From positions 1 through 25,430 of the forward strand of contig JBNGIS010005829.1 in NCBI GenBank assembly GCA_049999725.1: a stretch of 25,430 bases of DNA, in the 5' to 3' direction. The notes under the pieces were generated by a model. That model saw only the letters and a list, made by a program, of their open reading frames with translations, was not told the DNA's origin and searched no databases. The stretch comes from Haplomitrium mnioides. Taxonomy: Eukaryota; Marchantiophyta; Haplomitriopsida; Calobryales. The position numbers and the translations under genes are program-made. Positions 9,677-19,724 of the stretch are shown here, piece by piece; position 1 is the stretch's first letter; every line of letters starts with the position of its first letter.

Positions 9677-9946
9677 TTGGAGTTGATCGACGGGCTTAAC
9701 GCTCCTTGGACGATTCTCGTCAGATCTCTCTGCAGAACAGACCTCTTCGACCCTCGCTTCGGATCTTCACCAAGCTTACTACTTCGGAGCAATCAGATTG
9801 GCAGCTGCCTCGCCTTCATCAATTTACTAATGTGGACCAGCATCGGGCCAATTGCAGATCGTAACTCTTCAAGCATGTCCATTGGGGATCCGTGCAGGGC
9901 TCATCAGTTACTATCTCCGACCTGCGCTGAGATCTCCCATGTTTGA
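9677..9946 (+). other. Open frame in LTR body, probably non-coding
   Basis: An 89-codon open frame beginning MELIDG. The 3' LTR has an open frame at the equivalent place (20245-20619, 124 codons) with the same beginning. The sequence resembles no family I recognise, with no signal peptide, membrane segment or metal-binding pattern. Because the LTRs are duplicate copies, shared openness is expected and is not independent evidence of a gene. Amino-acid differences are about as frequent as nucleotide differences would predict without selection. I treat it as LTR sequence. Confidence 0.2.
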
Positions 9947-10500
9947 ATTAGCTTTCCAAGCTCATCGGCATCGAGGTGCATTGCTTACTTGTAGAGGATT
10001 GAGAGTTTACTCTACCTAATGACCTTTGTCAGCTTGTCATTTCTCTTCTAGTCTTCATCTAAGGGGAATCGTGTGCGAGGCCCTCAAGACTGCTCTAGGA
10101 GTGCATGTAAACATCCTACCTTTGATCTACATCAAGGTTGTCTTCCCCTGACCTGGCAGAACATCAGGGATGACCATTAACTTCAGACTAGCCCTTGATC
10201 GTACAGACAGGTGTCACCGCGCCAAGAAACGGTTGCTAACTGGAAAAACTACCAAACAACACGTGTAGGAAGGAGATGATCTTGAACAAAAAATGCTTCA
10301 TGGGAATGGGAGCGCGGGCAAGTATAGATTGATGTGCTGCGACGTTTGAGGGGTTGATGGATATGCAAAATTGAGTTGCGAAAGCAATCTCAGAGAGGAG
10401 GACGTAGCAAGGAAGGGAGGATAGAATTCCAGGGAAGATTAACGTGAAGCGAGTGGACTCGTGCAAGGGGGGCTAGTGAGAGTGGAGGTGGACTAGAGGG

Positions 10501-10764
10501 GTGTTGAGAATTGCTGAGCGTGGAGCTCTAGAGGCTCAGGCAATCCATGTGTACTCATCGCCGCAGGTGGGCCAGCATTCGGAGGTGTATCACTACTTGA
10601 AGCTGAAGGGTGTTCTTTCTGTCTCGAATTCGGGAGAGGCCGCCAAAGGGGGATCTTGGGGTCGTCTCAACATTGTCTGTGTAGGAGCATCAATCCTTAG
10701 GGGGCTCGGGGGCATTTCTGGTCGAATCTCTCAAGTGGAGCCAAGAGAGGAGTGGTTGTGTTAG
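10501..10764 (+). other. Open frame in LTR body with counterpart in 3' LTR
   Basis: An 87-codon frame starting with a non-ATG codon (GTG or TTG) and ending in TAG. The 3' LTR counterpart (21054-21314) has almost the same frame and the same stop position. Shared blocks include QHSEVYHYLK and ISQVEPREEWL. By eye about 14 of 86 residues differ, a level that does not suggest purifying selection. No known domain is recognised. It may be a relic of a coding segment captured by the LTR, or chance openness. Confidence 0.2.
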
Positions 10765-11639
10765 TGACCGCGCATTGCGGAGAAGATCCATTCAAAGCTA
10801 AAGGTGGACTGGGTGGCCAGCAGTTGAGAGGACTGTCTTCTAGAGGTGGAAGTTAAAGAAGACCTCTTCCAAGCATGAGGAAGTAAATTCAAGGCTTCTT
10901 GCGAGGGAAGTTGAAAAACTATCTGGAGAGGGTGCGTGGGTGAGGAATTGAAGGAAAGTTGGAGTTGCTGATTCGAGGAGGAAGGAAATTTGTTGGAAAG
11001 ATTGGGTCTTGGGACGTTGAAGGGCCTACAATGTTGGCGGAGCAGTGTCTGTAGGTATATGTCTATGTTCGTGTGTATAAGTTAGATTTGTTTTCTGTTT
11101 GTATTTTCTGTAAAGCTCTTAAGATTTGGGGTGCACCTACATTCCGACTTGTTCAGACCCTAAGAACACCCTGCGAAGGGGAAGTCAGAGTTATTAACAT
11201 TGCATTGTGGTATTTTGGATGTTGGGATTTGTTCCCATTTTGGACACAAGGTGTTTGGGTCTAGATTTGGACTCTTGAATTATACTCTTGATTTCCCTCA
11301 GAAGTACCTCAGTCTATGTATGTGTGTATTTGAGAATGGAGTGTGAATGAGCAGGATTGTTGCTGAAGTAATTGTTGATCAGTGGAAAGGGTCGTGAGGT
11401 AAAGAGGAACTCCTTGAGACCTCAAAGAGATAACTTGCAACGGGGCCATCTTATACAAGAACCAGATCCCTTGTTTTGCCCACCCTTGACTTCCACAGTG
11501 GCACCTATGGAGGTTAAGGCCTGAAAGAGGGGCGTGACTTGCATCTTTTGGCGCTTGAAGGAGGGCAGACCAGAGGCTCATTGGAATTGGAGTATTTGTA
11601 GACCACTGAATTATTATGAATTCTGGGAGTAGCCTAACA

Positions 11640-11765
11640 CCATAAGTGGAAGGAGATCAACCAAGGAGGTTGCCCTGTTTCGATAAAGGAGGAATCTCCC
11701 TCAGAAGTGGAAGAAGTATTGGAAAGGCGATTAGAGCTCCCTGTTCCATACAACCCAACACCCCA
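11640..11765 (+). other. Leader between 5' LTR and gag of element B
   Basis: Only about 126 bases separate the inferred LTR end from the gag ATG at 11766. A TGG suitable as the first bases of a primer binding site occurs at 11647, eight bases past the LTR end, but the following bases do not match the initiator tRNA-Met complement (TGGTATCAGAGC). The priming tRNA is unknown. The frame is open in phase with gag through most of this leader, starting from a GTG at 11646. Confidence 0.45.
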
Positions 11766-13620
11766 ATGGCCAATATAGGGCATGTAGCGCAGAGGTCCTG
11801 GTTTAGATACAAAACATTCCGGAGATCTACCAAAGAGGACCCGGATGAGTGGTTGGATGAGTTTGAGGGCACAACGTATGCCAATGGAGAGAACCTCATT
11901 AAGGAGGCCATTCTCCCTGGGGTGTTGAAGGGAGAGGCTGGTCTTTGATACCATACTCTACCAGAGGCCACCAAGAGCAATTGGGACACTTTCAAGGCAG
12001 CCTTCTTGGAGGAATTCAGGAAAATAGGAGTGGAATCAGAGGCCTTGATCAAGATAAGCCAAATGAAGATGAAGAAAACTAAATCGGTGCGGAAATGTTT
12101 GCAACGATTCCAGCAAATGGACTTGAAGATCAACCCCTTGGCATTGGATGGGATGCTTACCTCTTGGTTCATTTCAGCCATGCCCAGAAGTTTAGAGGTC
12201 TAGGTGAGGAGATCCAAACCCACATGCCTTGAGCAAGCAGTGGAAGAAGCCCAATCCTATGTCAAGGCTGAGGTGTCAAGCTCGAAGAGGGCGACAAAGA
12301 GGAGGGATAAGTCAGAAAGTTCTTCGGAGAGTTCTAGCCAAAGCTATCTCCTCCTCAGAATCTGAATTTGAGAGTGAGAGCTACCCAGAAAGCTCAGAGG
12401 ATGAAAGGTCCCATAGGAGGCGGAAGAAAAAAGGGAGTAGGAAGAAAAAAGAGGCCAAGGAGAAGAGGGGCAAAAAAATGAGAAGCATAAGGAGGCCAAG
12501 GAGAAAAAGGCCCATCGGTCCTATGATAGAGGTGCTGGGGCAAAGACCAACAAGAGGAGGGGGTTGAAAGACCTCATAGAGGAGATTAATGCAAAATTGG
12601 AGGCCATGACAATCCATTTTGTAGGCCTGAAGCCAGAAGGGAAAAAATTGTTGCCACAAAGGGCTCATGTATGGTGCGTGAAGTGCAGAACCTATGGGCA
12701 CTCCCCACGAGAATGTCCCCTCGATGGGACACCTATTCATTATGTAAGGGAGGATTCACCCGAGTGGTACCATGAAGAGGTGGAGTATGTGCAAGAGGAG
12801 CCACTTGAGCTCGTGTACCAGGTGGTCAGCCAGCCTTGAATGATGGCAAGCAGACCGGTCAATCTAGTGCCTAGCTAATCAGCAGCATAGGGGCATGCAC
12901 GACCAAAGGGAGCAGAGACTGGTTCGAACTGGACCAAGGTGATGGTATGCTGGAATTGTGAGCAGCCAAGCCATATTTCTCCTAATTGTCCGAACCCCAG
13001 GAAGCAAGGATATGGCATGCCAACCCCATTGTGTACCGGCTGCAAGAAGGAGGGGCATCTGGCCAATAATTGCCCCCATCTCAAAAGGCAAGAGTTGCCT
13101 CCTAATCCGGCCCAGTAGGCACCACCGCTAGCAGCAATCAATCTAGTGACCACGGCATGGGAGCATGGGGCAGAATTCCTAGGAGTGGAGATCATGGTGG
13201 AGGGGGACTGCTACCGAGTGGCCACAAGAGTAGTAGCCAAGGCCAAGGAAAGAGGGAAAGACAAGCAAGCTCGGAAGAAGGAGAGGATCGCAAACGTGAT
13301 TCCAAGTGAGGAGGATTCAAACTACAAGAGGGAGCACTCTAAGTTATTCTATTCGAAGCAAGAGGAGGAAGTGAAGAAGCAGCTAGAGGCTTTAGAGGCA
13401 GCTGAAGCTCAGGAAGCGGCAAATAAGACCATACGGGAGATCAATCGTAGAAATGTCGCCGAGCAGGCCAAACAAGACCCGGCGCCCTCGCCACTGCCCA
13501 GCACTCTCGTGTCCTACAACATCCAAAGGGATGTAAGAGACTGCTCGGTCACCGCGACAATGGGTCAATTGATCAAGGACAACCTGGTATACAAGAGGCA
13601 GCTCCAGGAGCTACTCATGG
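11766..13620 (+). pseudogene. gag of element B (truncated and broken)
   Basis: The start ATG (11766) gives MANIGH, matching MDGLNG of element A. The capsid part reads EDPDEWLDEFEGTT and ILPGVLKGEAGL, then meets a TGA at about 11946. It continues in phase through LEEFRKIGVESEALIKISQM to a TAG at 12201-12203. A frameshift near 12340 enters a Ser/Glu then Lys/Arg-rich tract in another phase (12229-12567) before the original phase resumes at 12564. Three CCHC knuckles follow: CVKCRTYGHSPREC, CWNCEQPSHISPNC and CTGCKKEGHLANNC. Stops lie at 12837, 12876, 12888 and 13116. The last open part (13146-13682) has a Lys-rich stretch and a likely coiled coil (KKQLEALEAAEAQEAANK). Homology to element A ends at 13620. 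Confidence 0.87.
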
Positions 13621-14333
13621 TGTTGCAACTTTCCCGCAAGTATTCTGGATCAAATTGCTCTAATCCAGTGTCGAACCCATAGGGAGCAGTGCCATTATGA
13701 ACTGTTTCCTATGATTTTTGCCAATTTCAGTTGTTTTGGGACAGGGACAACTGAACACGTCTCGGGACTAGGCCCTTTTGACCTTGGTCACTTGCTCTTC
13801 TCTTTCTCTCAACACCAACAACAGATACTACAATGACAAAGAAATTCTCCCTCCTCTGCCATCTAGCATCTATGATATAAGAATTTCAGATCAACTACTC
13901 CAGAAGACTAAAATGCTCAATATAGCACCCCCTTCAAGCAGACTTTAAGCTGAAGAGATGAAGAACCTTCATCTCCAGACTTGCATGTGAAATCTGGAAA
14001 CAACCTTCTCTCTCTATCAACACTCCTTGATGAAATTACCAATTAGAACAAACCACAGATTCTCAATTCTGAATTCAGAAATTGAATTCTCTAGCAGAAT
14101 GCATTCAGGTACTCCCCTGACCTGCCCTTCTCTAAAACAATTCCTTTCTGCCTTCACCATTTCAGAATATGCATTGTTTCTGTCATTACAACATTCTCTC
14201 TATTTTGATTTCAATTAAACATGCTACTCCCTTGTGATCTGCAATTCTGCCCAAGGAGCATGGGATTCTCAAAGAAAACTGATAAAAAGCAAATAAAAAT
14301 ATCACAATGAGAATTCTAATCCCGAAGAAGAGA

Positions 14334-14351
14334 CCCCCCCCCCCCCCCCCC
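14334..14351. repeat. C18 homopolymer
   Basis: Eighteen consecutive C inside the noncoding insertion, the second long C run in the window. Its length is likely unreliable in assembly. Confidence 0.9.
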
Positions 14352-15320
14352 TACTGAGTTTATCCTCTTCCTCCTCTAACTAATTCTTAACTAACATTCC
14401 ATACAAGAACCTATTCTGTTGGATTCTAACTTCCAGTCCAACTAATCTGCCTACAGTAACTAACTTCTCTCTAATTACTACTCACTGATCTAAAACTAGT
14501 AATCCTACTGAATTCTTTTACAACTAACATACTAACTAATTCCTATTACCTATATTATTCCTAACTAACACTGTCTACAGAGTATCCCTCAACATGTCTC
14601 AATTTCAGGCACAAGCGCTGCCCTTCTCAGCTTCCTTTCATATAGGAACAAAACCAATGGATCCTCCTGAAACTAATTCGTCGACGCGCTTGATATAGGA
14701 ACTACATAGAACATCTCCTCAATTCCCCTTTCGAACTTTCCTCGATCCCTACTCATTTTGAACTTCCAACAATGCTCAGGCCAGAATTGTTATATATCGC
14801 TGTTTCATCCATTTGATCCTTATCTTGCTCTTGAGATGCCTTCGCCTTCCTCTCGCTATAGGAACCCTTACTCTCAATTTTTTTTCATTAACTACTTATA
14901 AGAGCGCTGTTCTCCCTTGCTTTTCACTAACTTCTCCCCTCGCTCGATATAAGAACAACAAATAGCTCCCTTGCAGCTCCTCGCACGTCGAACTTTCGTC
15001 TCTATCCAATTCGAATTTTCAATCTTGCCTTTCTTTCAGTCCGGATTGGCGATAAGTTGCTATTTCACTTACGCTCATTCATTCTTTCCATAGTCCAGAT
15101 TGTCAATAGATTGCTATTTCGTCCGTTCAGTCCTTATTCCCCTTACTTATCCATCGAAAAGTTTGATATAAGAACTATAGCTCCCGTAAATCCATTTCGA
15201 ACTTTCGGAGATCTTCCGTAGGACCCATTCGAACTCTTAAAATCACCTTTTTCCCTTCCGTCCGAATCCTCTATATATTACCTTTCCGGCCTATTACTCC
15301 TTCCCCCGCTTTAAATCCCT

Positions 15321-15430
15321 CTTAAGTGGAGTTCCCCACTACGGATACCCACACGGAACCATTTTAGCCAGTCTTCCCACTTAGGAAGGCTGATCGGAAC
15401 CAACTTAAGTGGGGTTCTCCACTTAGGAAG
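15321..15430. repeat. Duplicated hairpin motif CTTAAGTGG...CCACT
   Basis: CTTAAGTGGAGTTCCCCACT begins at 15321 and CTTAAGTGGGGTTCTCCACT at 15404, 83 bp apart. Each can fold on itself; the second has a perfect 7-bp stem (TAAGTGG/CCACTTA, 15406-15425) with a 6-base loop. A third related fragment, CCCACTTAGGAAGG, lies near 15377. I know of no assigned role. Confidence 0.6.
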
Positions 15431-16248
15431 GTTCCCTTCCGCTCCTTTCTACGGATCGGACTCCTCGCAGATAACGGATCCGCTCTTCACAGATTCCTCG
15501 GATTCACTCGAATCGTTCATCACATCACTCGTTCTCATCCGATTCTTCAATTAAGGACATTCATCCCTCACTATTCGATTTCAACCAGTCCAAACAGCAA
15601 TCATCATTCGTTTTCTCCTCTCATTCCAATCGCGCAACAGAAATTCCTCTTCCCTGACAGCTCGATCGTTCGCCCTCTCTTCACATTCCTTCAATTCGCA
15701 GGGAGCTCTTCCTCGTAGGTGTTTTCTGCTTTGGTCGCATCCGGCATCTCCAACAATGTTTTCGACTCTCCTTCCAACGTCCGCCTGACATCTACACTCC
15801 TCTCCCGTGCATTACATCCTCCTCTGATTTCCGCATCTTCATTCCTTTCGGCTCCTCAGATCCGCGCTCTGTTCTGGATTCGAAAATTTATCTACCTTGG
15901 CTACTTCGGTGGTCTCTAGAGCTGCTTTTTTGTTCAATTTGATCTCCCTAGCAAAGTAACATGCTCTCGATTTATGGCCAGGCACAACTCCTCACAGGTA
16001 TCCTTCCTCGATCGATTTATGCTTTGTCGAACATTTCGCCCGATTTCTTCTTATTTTCCCGATTTTCTTCAACATGTCACCTGTTTAGCTCTGTTCCATT
16101 CGATCAAGAGGTAAATCGTCAGATTTTCTTCACTTCATCCCAACTGAGCCTCCACACATGGGCATCAAGAGGAATAGGAATGTAATAATACAAACATAAG
16201 GTTGTGCTATTTATAAGAAAATAGAGAGGAGTGAAAGAAGTGGTAGGG

Positions 16249-16360
16249 AGTCACTTTTAGGGTTAAGATTAGATTGCTTGCCTTTGAAGTCACTTTTGGT
16301 GGAGAGTCACTTTTAGGTTACTTGCATTCGAAGTCACTTTTGGTAGAGAGTCACCTTTAG
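16249..16360 (+). repeat. Short tandem repeat with AGTCAC(T/C)TTT core
   Basis: AGTCACTTTT-type cores begin at 16249, 16288, 16305, 16332 and 16349. They form about two and a half imperfect copies of a 44-56 bp unit, each with two cores. This lies at or near the right border of the insertion in element B. Confidence 0.7.
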
Positions 16361-16389
16361 AGTTGAAATGAGAAGTGAGTTGTAAGTGA

Positions 16390-17580
16390 AGAAAGAGGGA
16401 TGACACCCTCAACTCTGGTTCTAACCAAAAAGGGGAGTCAAAAGCATCCACTTCCAGCTCTGAAACCGATCTAAAAGGGGAGTTGGCTGCAGCCATCATT
16501 CCAAGGGAGGCTGATCACCAAGGTGGGGTAAGAGAACCTGACAAAGAAGCCTGCTGCAGGTGGCTTGAGGCTCGCCCACTTGGAGTCAGATTGTAATTCC
16601 ACAAACAGGAACAAAGTGGAAGTCATAAGGCGGAGCAGTACTGAGAAATAACGGTTTCCGGCGAGAGGACATTCCAGCTTGGCTTCGCCCTGAACAGAGG
16701 GATAAGAGAACTTTTATGTAGACCTTGGGGAATTACAGTGACATATTTGACTGGAGTCATACCGACCTGAGTGTAGTGCCCAGGGAAATAAGGGAGCATC
16801 GCATCGATTTGGAGGCCAACGCGACCCCCGTAAGATAGCAACAATACCGAATAAACCCATGCTTCTCTCTACTAGTTAAGGAGGATGTGGATAAGCTCCT
16901 AGATGCATGGTTCATATACCCTGTTCTGAACAGTGAATGGGTGTCCCCTTTGGTGGTGGTGCCAAAGAAGGCATGATTGGACGGAAAACCAAAAATTAAA
17001 GTTTGTCAAGATTTCCGCAAGCTGAATGCGGCCACAAAGAAGGACCACAACTTCCTACCCTTCACTGATGGTGTGCTAGACCTGGTGACAGGCCAAAAAG
17101 TGTACAGTTTTATAGATGGGTACTCTGGTTATAACCGTATGTGGATACAAGAGGAAGACCAACTTAAAACGGCTTTTACGATGGAGTGGGAGTGTTTACA
17201 TTTTGGAGGATGCCATTTGGTCTCTATAATGCCTTGGGTATATTCCAAAGATTAATGATGAATATGTTTTGCGATTACCTCCAAAAGTTCCTTGAGATTT
17301 TCATAAACAACTTCGTGGTACATGGTAAGGTGAAAGATCATGAGGAGCATGTTCGGCTCTCCTTTCAGCATTGTAAGGAAACGGGAGTGCGACTGCACCC
17401 TGGAAAATGTTTCTTTGCAGTGAGGGATGGGATACTACTTGGGCATAAGGTCTCCAGCTAGGGAATTGCCGTGGACCAGGAAAAAGTGGCAGTATGGATG
17501 GGTGTGGCATTTCCAACGTGCTTGGTGGAGGTGCAGGGATTCCTGGGTTGCGTGGGCTACTACCGGAGGTTCATCCCAAA
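16390..17580 (+). pseudogene. Reverse transcriptase of element B (catalytic Asp pair replaced)
   Basis: The RT approach is read at about 16728-16765 (NYSDIFDWSH), aligned to LGNFQDVFA of element A. The fingers follow from 16860 (VKEDVDKLL, EWVSPLVVVPKK), with TAG and TGA stops near 16835 and at 16974. The 16977-17255 frame has VYSFIDGYSGYN with the first catalytic Asp. A frameshift near 17210 leads to MPFGLYNALGIFQ. The YxDD-type motif reads FINNF: both Asp codons are AAC (17306-17311). A TAG at 17459 precedes the thumb, which ends near GFLGCVGYYRRFIPKF. Upstream, 16390-16650 is probably linker but only weakly alignable. This copy cannot have polymerase activity. Confidence 0.9.
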
Positions 17581-18343
17581 ATTTTCCTTAGTGGTCTACC
17601 ACCTGACTGAGATGGTGAAGAGGGGCAGCGATTTTGAGCCAACCAAACCTAGGAGATCTAGTTTTAATGAGCTCAAAAGGCGATTGGCCAACACCCCTAT
17701 CCTAGCACCCCCGAACTGGTCCAAAGAGTTCCATGTGATGGCGGATGTTTCAAGTTTTTGTGTGAGAGCGGTGCTGAGCCAACTGGATGAGGAGGGATGG
17801 GACTACCCGATCTACTTTGTTAGTAGACTCTTCTCAACGGCAGAAAAGAATTACTTGCCCACTGATCGCGAGGCCTTGGGTATAATCTACTCACTGAAAA
17901 AATTAAGGCATTATTTGCTGCACTATAAAGTGGTGTTCCACACAGATCATGATGCCATGAAGTACAAGGTCAACAAGCCTGATATGACCGGAAGAGTGGC
18001 GAGGTGGACGTTATTGCTCCAAGAATTTGATTTCGAAGTACGTGTCAAATCGGGGAAGAAACACCATAATGCAGATTTCTTCTTGAGGATTGACGGGAAG
18101 CCAAGTGAGGAGGGAGTTGGAGACACCTTCCTTGATGAATACCTATTCCACATTAGAGAGGGGAGACCAACAGACTACGGAGATATCATTGAGTTCCTCT
18201 TGACGGCAAGGATTCCCCCAAGACGCACGATGGAACAAGCGGCGGTTTTTCTCAGAAAGGTGAGTCCCTTCCTCATGATCAAGGGAATTTTGCATAGGAA
18301 AGGCATAGATGGGCAGATACCTAGGTGCCTAGAGAAATACTAG
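17581..18343 (+). pseudogene. RNase H and connection domain of element B
   Basis: This is part of the longest intact frame in the window (17471-18343, 290 codons). The RNase H landmarks are FHVMADVSSF (first Asp), FSTAEKNYLPTDREALGI (Glu), FHTDHDAMKY (Asp) and HHNADFFLR (last Asp). One oddity is RAVLSQ, where element A has GAILSQ. The linker to integrase continues to RCLEKY and is closed by TAG at 18341-18343, a position read through in the integrase alignment. The absence of internal stops over 870 bases makes this the best-preserved part of element B. Confidence 0.9.
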
Positions 18344-19431
18344 TCCATAGTGGTGATGCAGGCCATGCACAAGGAAGAGGCCGATGGTCATTTTGCTATG
18401 GAAACCACCATACAGAAAATTGTGAATGCTAAATATTGGTGGCCCACCCTGTATAGGGATGTCCACTTCTTTGTGAAGAGGTGTGATGCATGCCAATAGA
18501 CTGGAAAACCGGTAGCAGCATGTCACCATCCCCTAGTGCCGATCATTCCCTTGGCCCCATTTGAGAATTGGGGGATTGACTTGATTGGGCCCATCACTCC
18601 GTCTATGAGGCGAGGAAATAGGTATATTATGCTTGCCACTTATTATGCCACCAAGTGGGTTGAGGCTAGGGCAACCAAGAAGGATGACGTGCTGACGGTG
18701 GCTCGATTCCTCTACGAGCAGATTTTCACCCAATTTGAAACACCGCTGAAGTTGGTGAGTGACCAAGGCATGCATTTCATTAATCAAGTCATTGGTGAGC
18801 TCACGGGGAGGTATCTGGTCAACCACCAGAAAATCACAACCTATCAACCTCAGGCCAATGGGTTAACAGAGAGGAGGATGGCATTATGGGGAAAATTCTG
18901 AACAAGACGGTGGCGGCCAATAAAGTGGATTGGGATTTGAAGCTGCTAACTGCTACACATGCATATAACCTAGCCTACAAGATAGCCACGGGCCACTGTC
19001 CTTACTTCCTGGTTTTTGGACAACACTCGCTGGTCCCAATGGAGTTCGAAGTCCCAACAACTCGAGTGACGGTGGAGGAGCGAATGGCTGAGAGCCCAAG
19101 CCGAATGGAAAGGGTACGTAAGTTGGAGGCCTTGGAGGAAATCAGAGCAGGGGCGCACGAGCGGCTGGGACATCAACAATAGCTCACCAAGAAGCAACAC
19201 GACAAGAAGTTGTAACCGATGGAATTCAAAGGTGGTGATTTGGTGCTGCTCTACGACATCATGTTCTTGCACTTCTCCGGGAAGCTGCATACCATGTGGA
19301 TAGGGCCCTACATGGTGAGAGTGCTTCATGACAATGGGTCAATGGAGTTGAGCACATTAACAGGGGCACACAATCCCAATCGTGTCCATTATGACAAGCT
19401 CAAGCGGTATTACCACCAAGAGGACCAGTGA
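18344..19431 (+). pseudogene. Integrase of element B (broken)
   Basis: The zinc-binding part has His residues in AMHKEEADGHF and Cys residues in RCDAC, followed at once by TAG (18497-18499). The catalytic core in the 18536-18901 frame carries Asp in WGIDLIGP, Asp in LVSDQGMHF and Glu in ANGLTERR, so all three acidic residues remain. A frameshift near 18885 leads to the 18886-19182 frame (LNKTVAANK to ERLGHQQ). TAG (19180) and TAA (19213) interrupt the C-terminal part. The last piece (19219-19431) has the GPY/F module (WIGPYMVRVL) and ends in TGA at 19429-19431. No chromodomain follows. Compared with element A, B keeps the third acidic residue that A has lost. Confidence 0.9.
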
Positions 19432-19711
19432 GGGGGATGCCGCCTTGTACAGTGCACGTGGGAGTCTTGTACATATGTGTGGGTGGAGTTGGCATGTGTG
19501 GGCGCACCACTGTTCAGCAGGGGAGTGCAGGTTTTGGAAATAAGAGTTTGGTGGGGTATGTTTGTTCGTGTCTTTGTGTTGTATGAGTGATGCGTTGTGT
19601 GGTGGCCAGGTCGACTGAAGGGCAGCCAACAAGGAAGGTTAGAGCGGCGGTCACGGAGGGGCCCAACAAGGTCAGAGGGAGGAAGGGTGTTTGCGGGGTC
19701 GCTGCACAATT
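19432..19711 (+). other. Untranslated spacer between pol and polypurine tract of element B
   Basis: About 280 bases, GT-rich, leading to the polypurine tract. The frames open here are short and do not align with element A. It is a plain 3' untranslated part of the element. Confidence 0.6.
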
Positions 19712-19721
19712 AAAAAAGGAG
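19712..19721 (+). other. Polypurine tract of element B
   Basis: AAAAAAGGAG, three bases before TGTTGGCCGGG, the start of the 3' LTR. An uninterrupted A/G tract at this place is the primer for plus-strand DNA synthesis in LTR retrotransposons and independently supports the LTR border. Confidence 0.8.
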
Positions 19722-19724
19722 TTA

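Larger units (their letters stand above)
7939..11639 (+). repeat. 5' LTR of element B
   Basis: About 3.7 kb. It begins TGTCGGCCGGG and is taken to end at ...GTAGCCTAACA (11629-11639), giving a TGT...ACA inverted terminus. From about 9390 to 11625 it aligns with the 3' LTR with only small gaps; 7966-9390 is mostly missing from the 3' copy. Contents in order: terminal 27 bp, AT-rich then CT-rich tract (about 8000-8155), GA-rich tract (8156-8740), tandem-repeat array (8740-9640) and a body with two short open frames (see separate entries). The 3' end is less certain than the start, because the two LTRs diverge over the last 25 bases. Confidence 0.8.
13621..16380. mobile_element. Noncoding insertion replacing the protease region of element B
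   Basis: Homology to element A stops abruptly after QLQELLM (13620) and returns near 16620, possibly from about 16390. In element A the same gap is about 0.9 kb and holds the protease; here it is about 3 kb and has no protease motif. The block starts TGTTGCAACTTTCCCGCAAG and is pyrimidine-rich, with no plausible gene. It holds a C18 run (14334-14351), five TATA(G/A)GAAC-like motifs (14641, 14694, 14857, 14948, 15167), a repeated GATTG...TTGCTATTTC segment (about 15043 and 15095) and two CTTAAGTGG...CCACT hairpins. It may be a non-autonomous retroelement or unclassified repeat; the right border is approximate. Confidence 0.6.
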
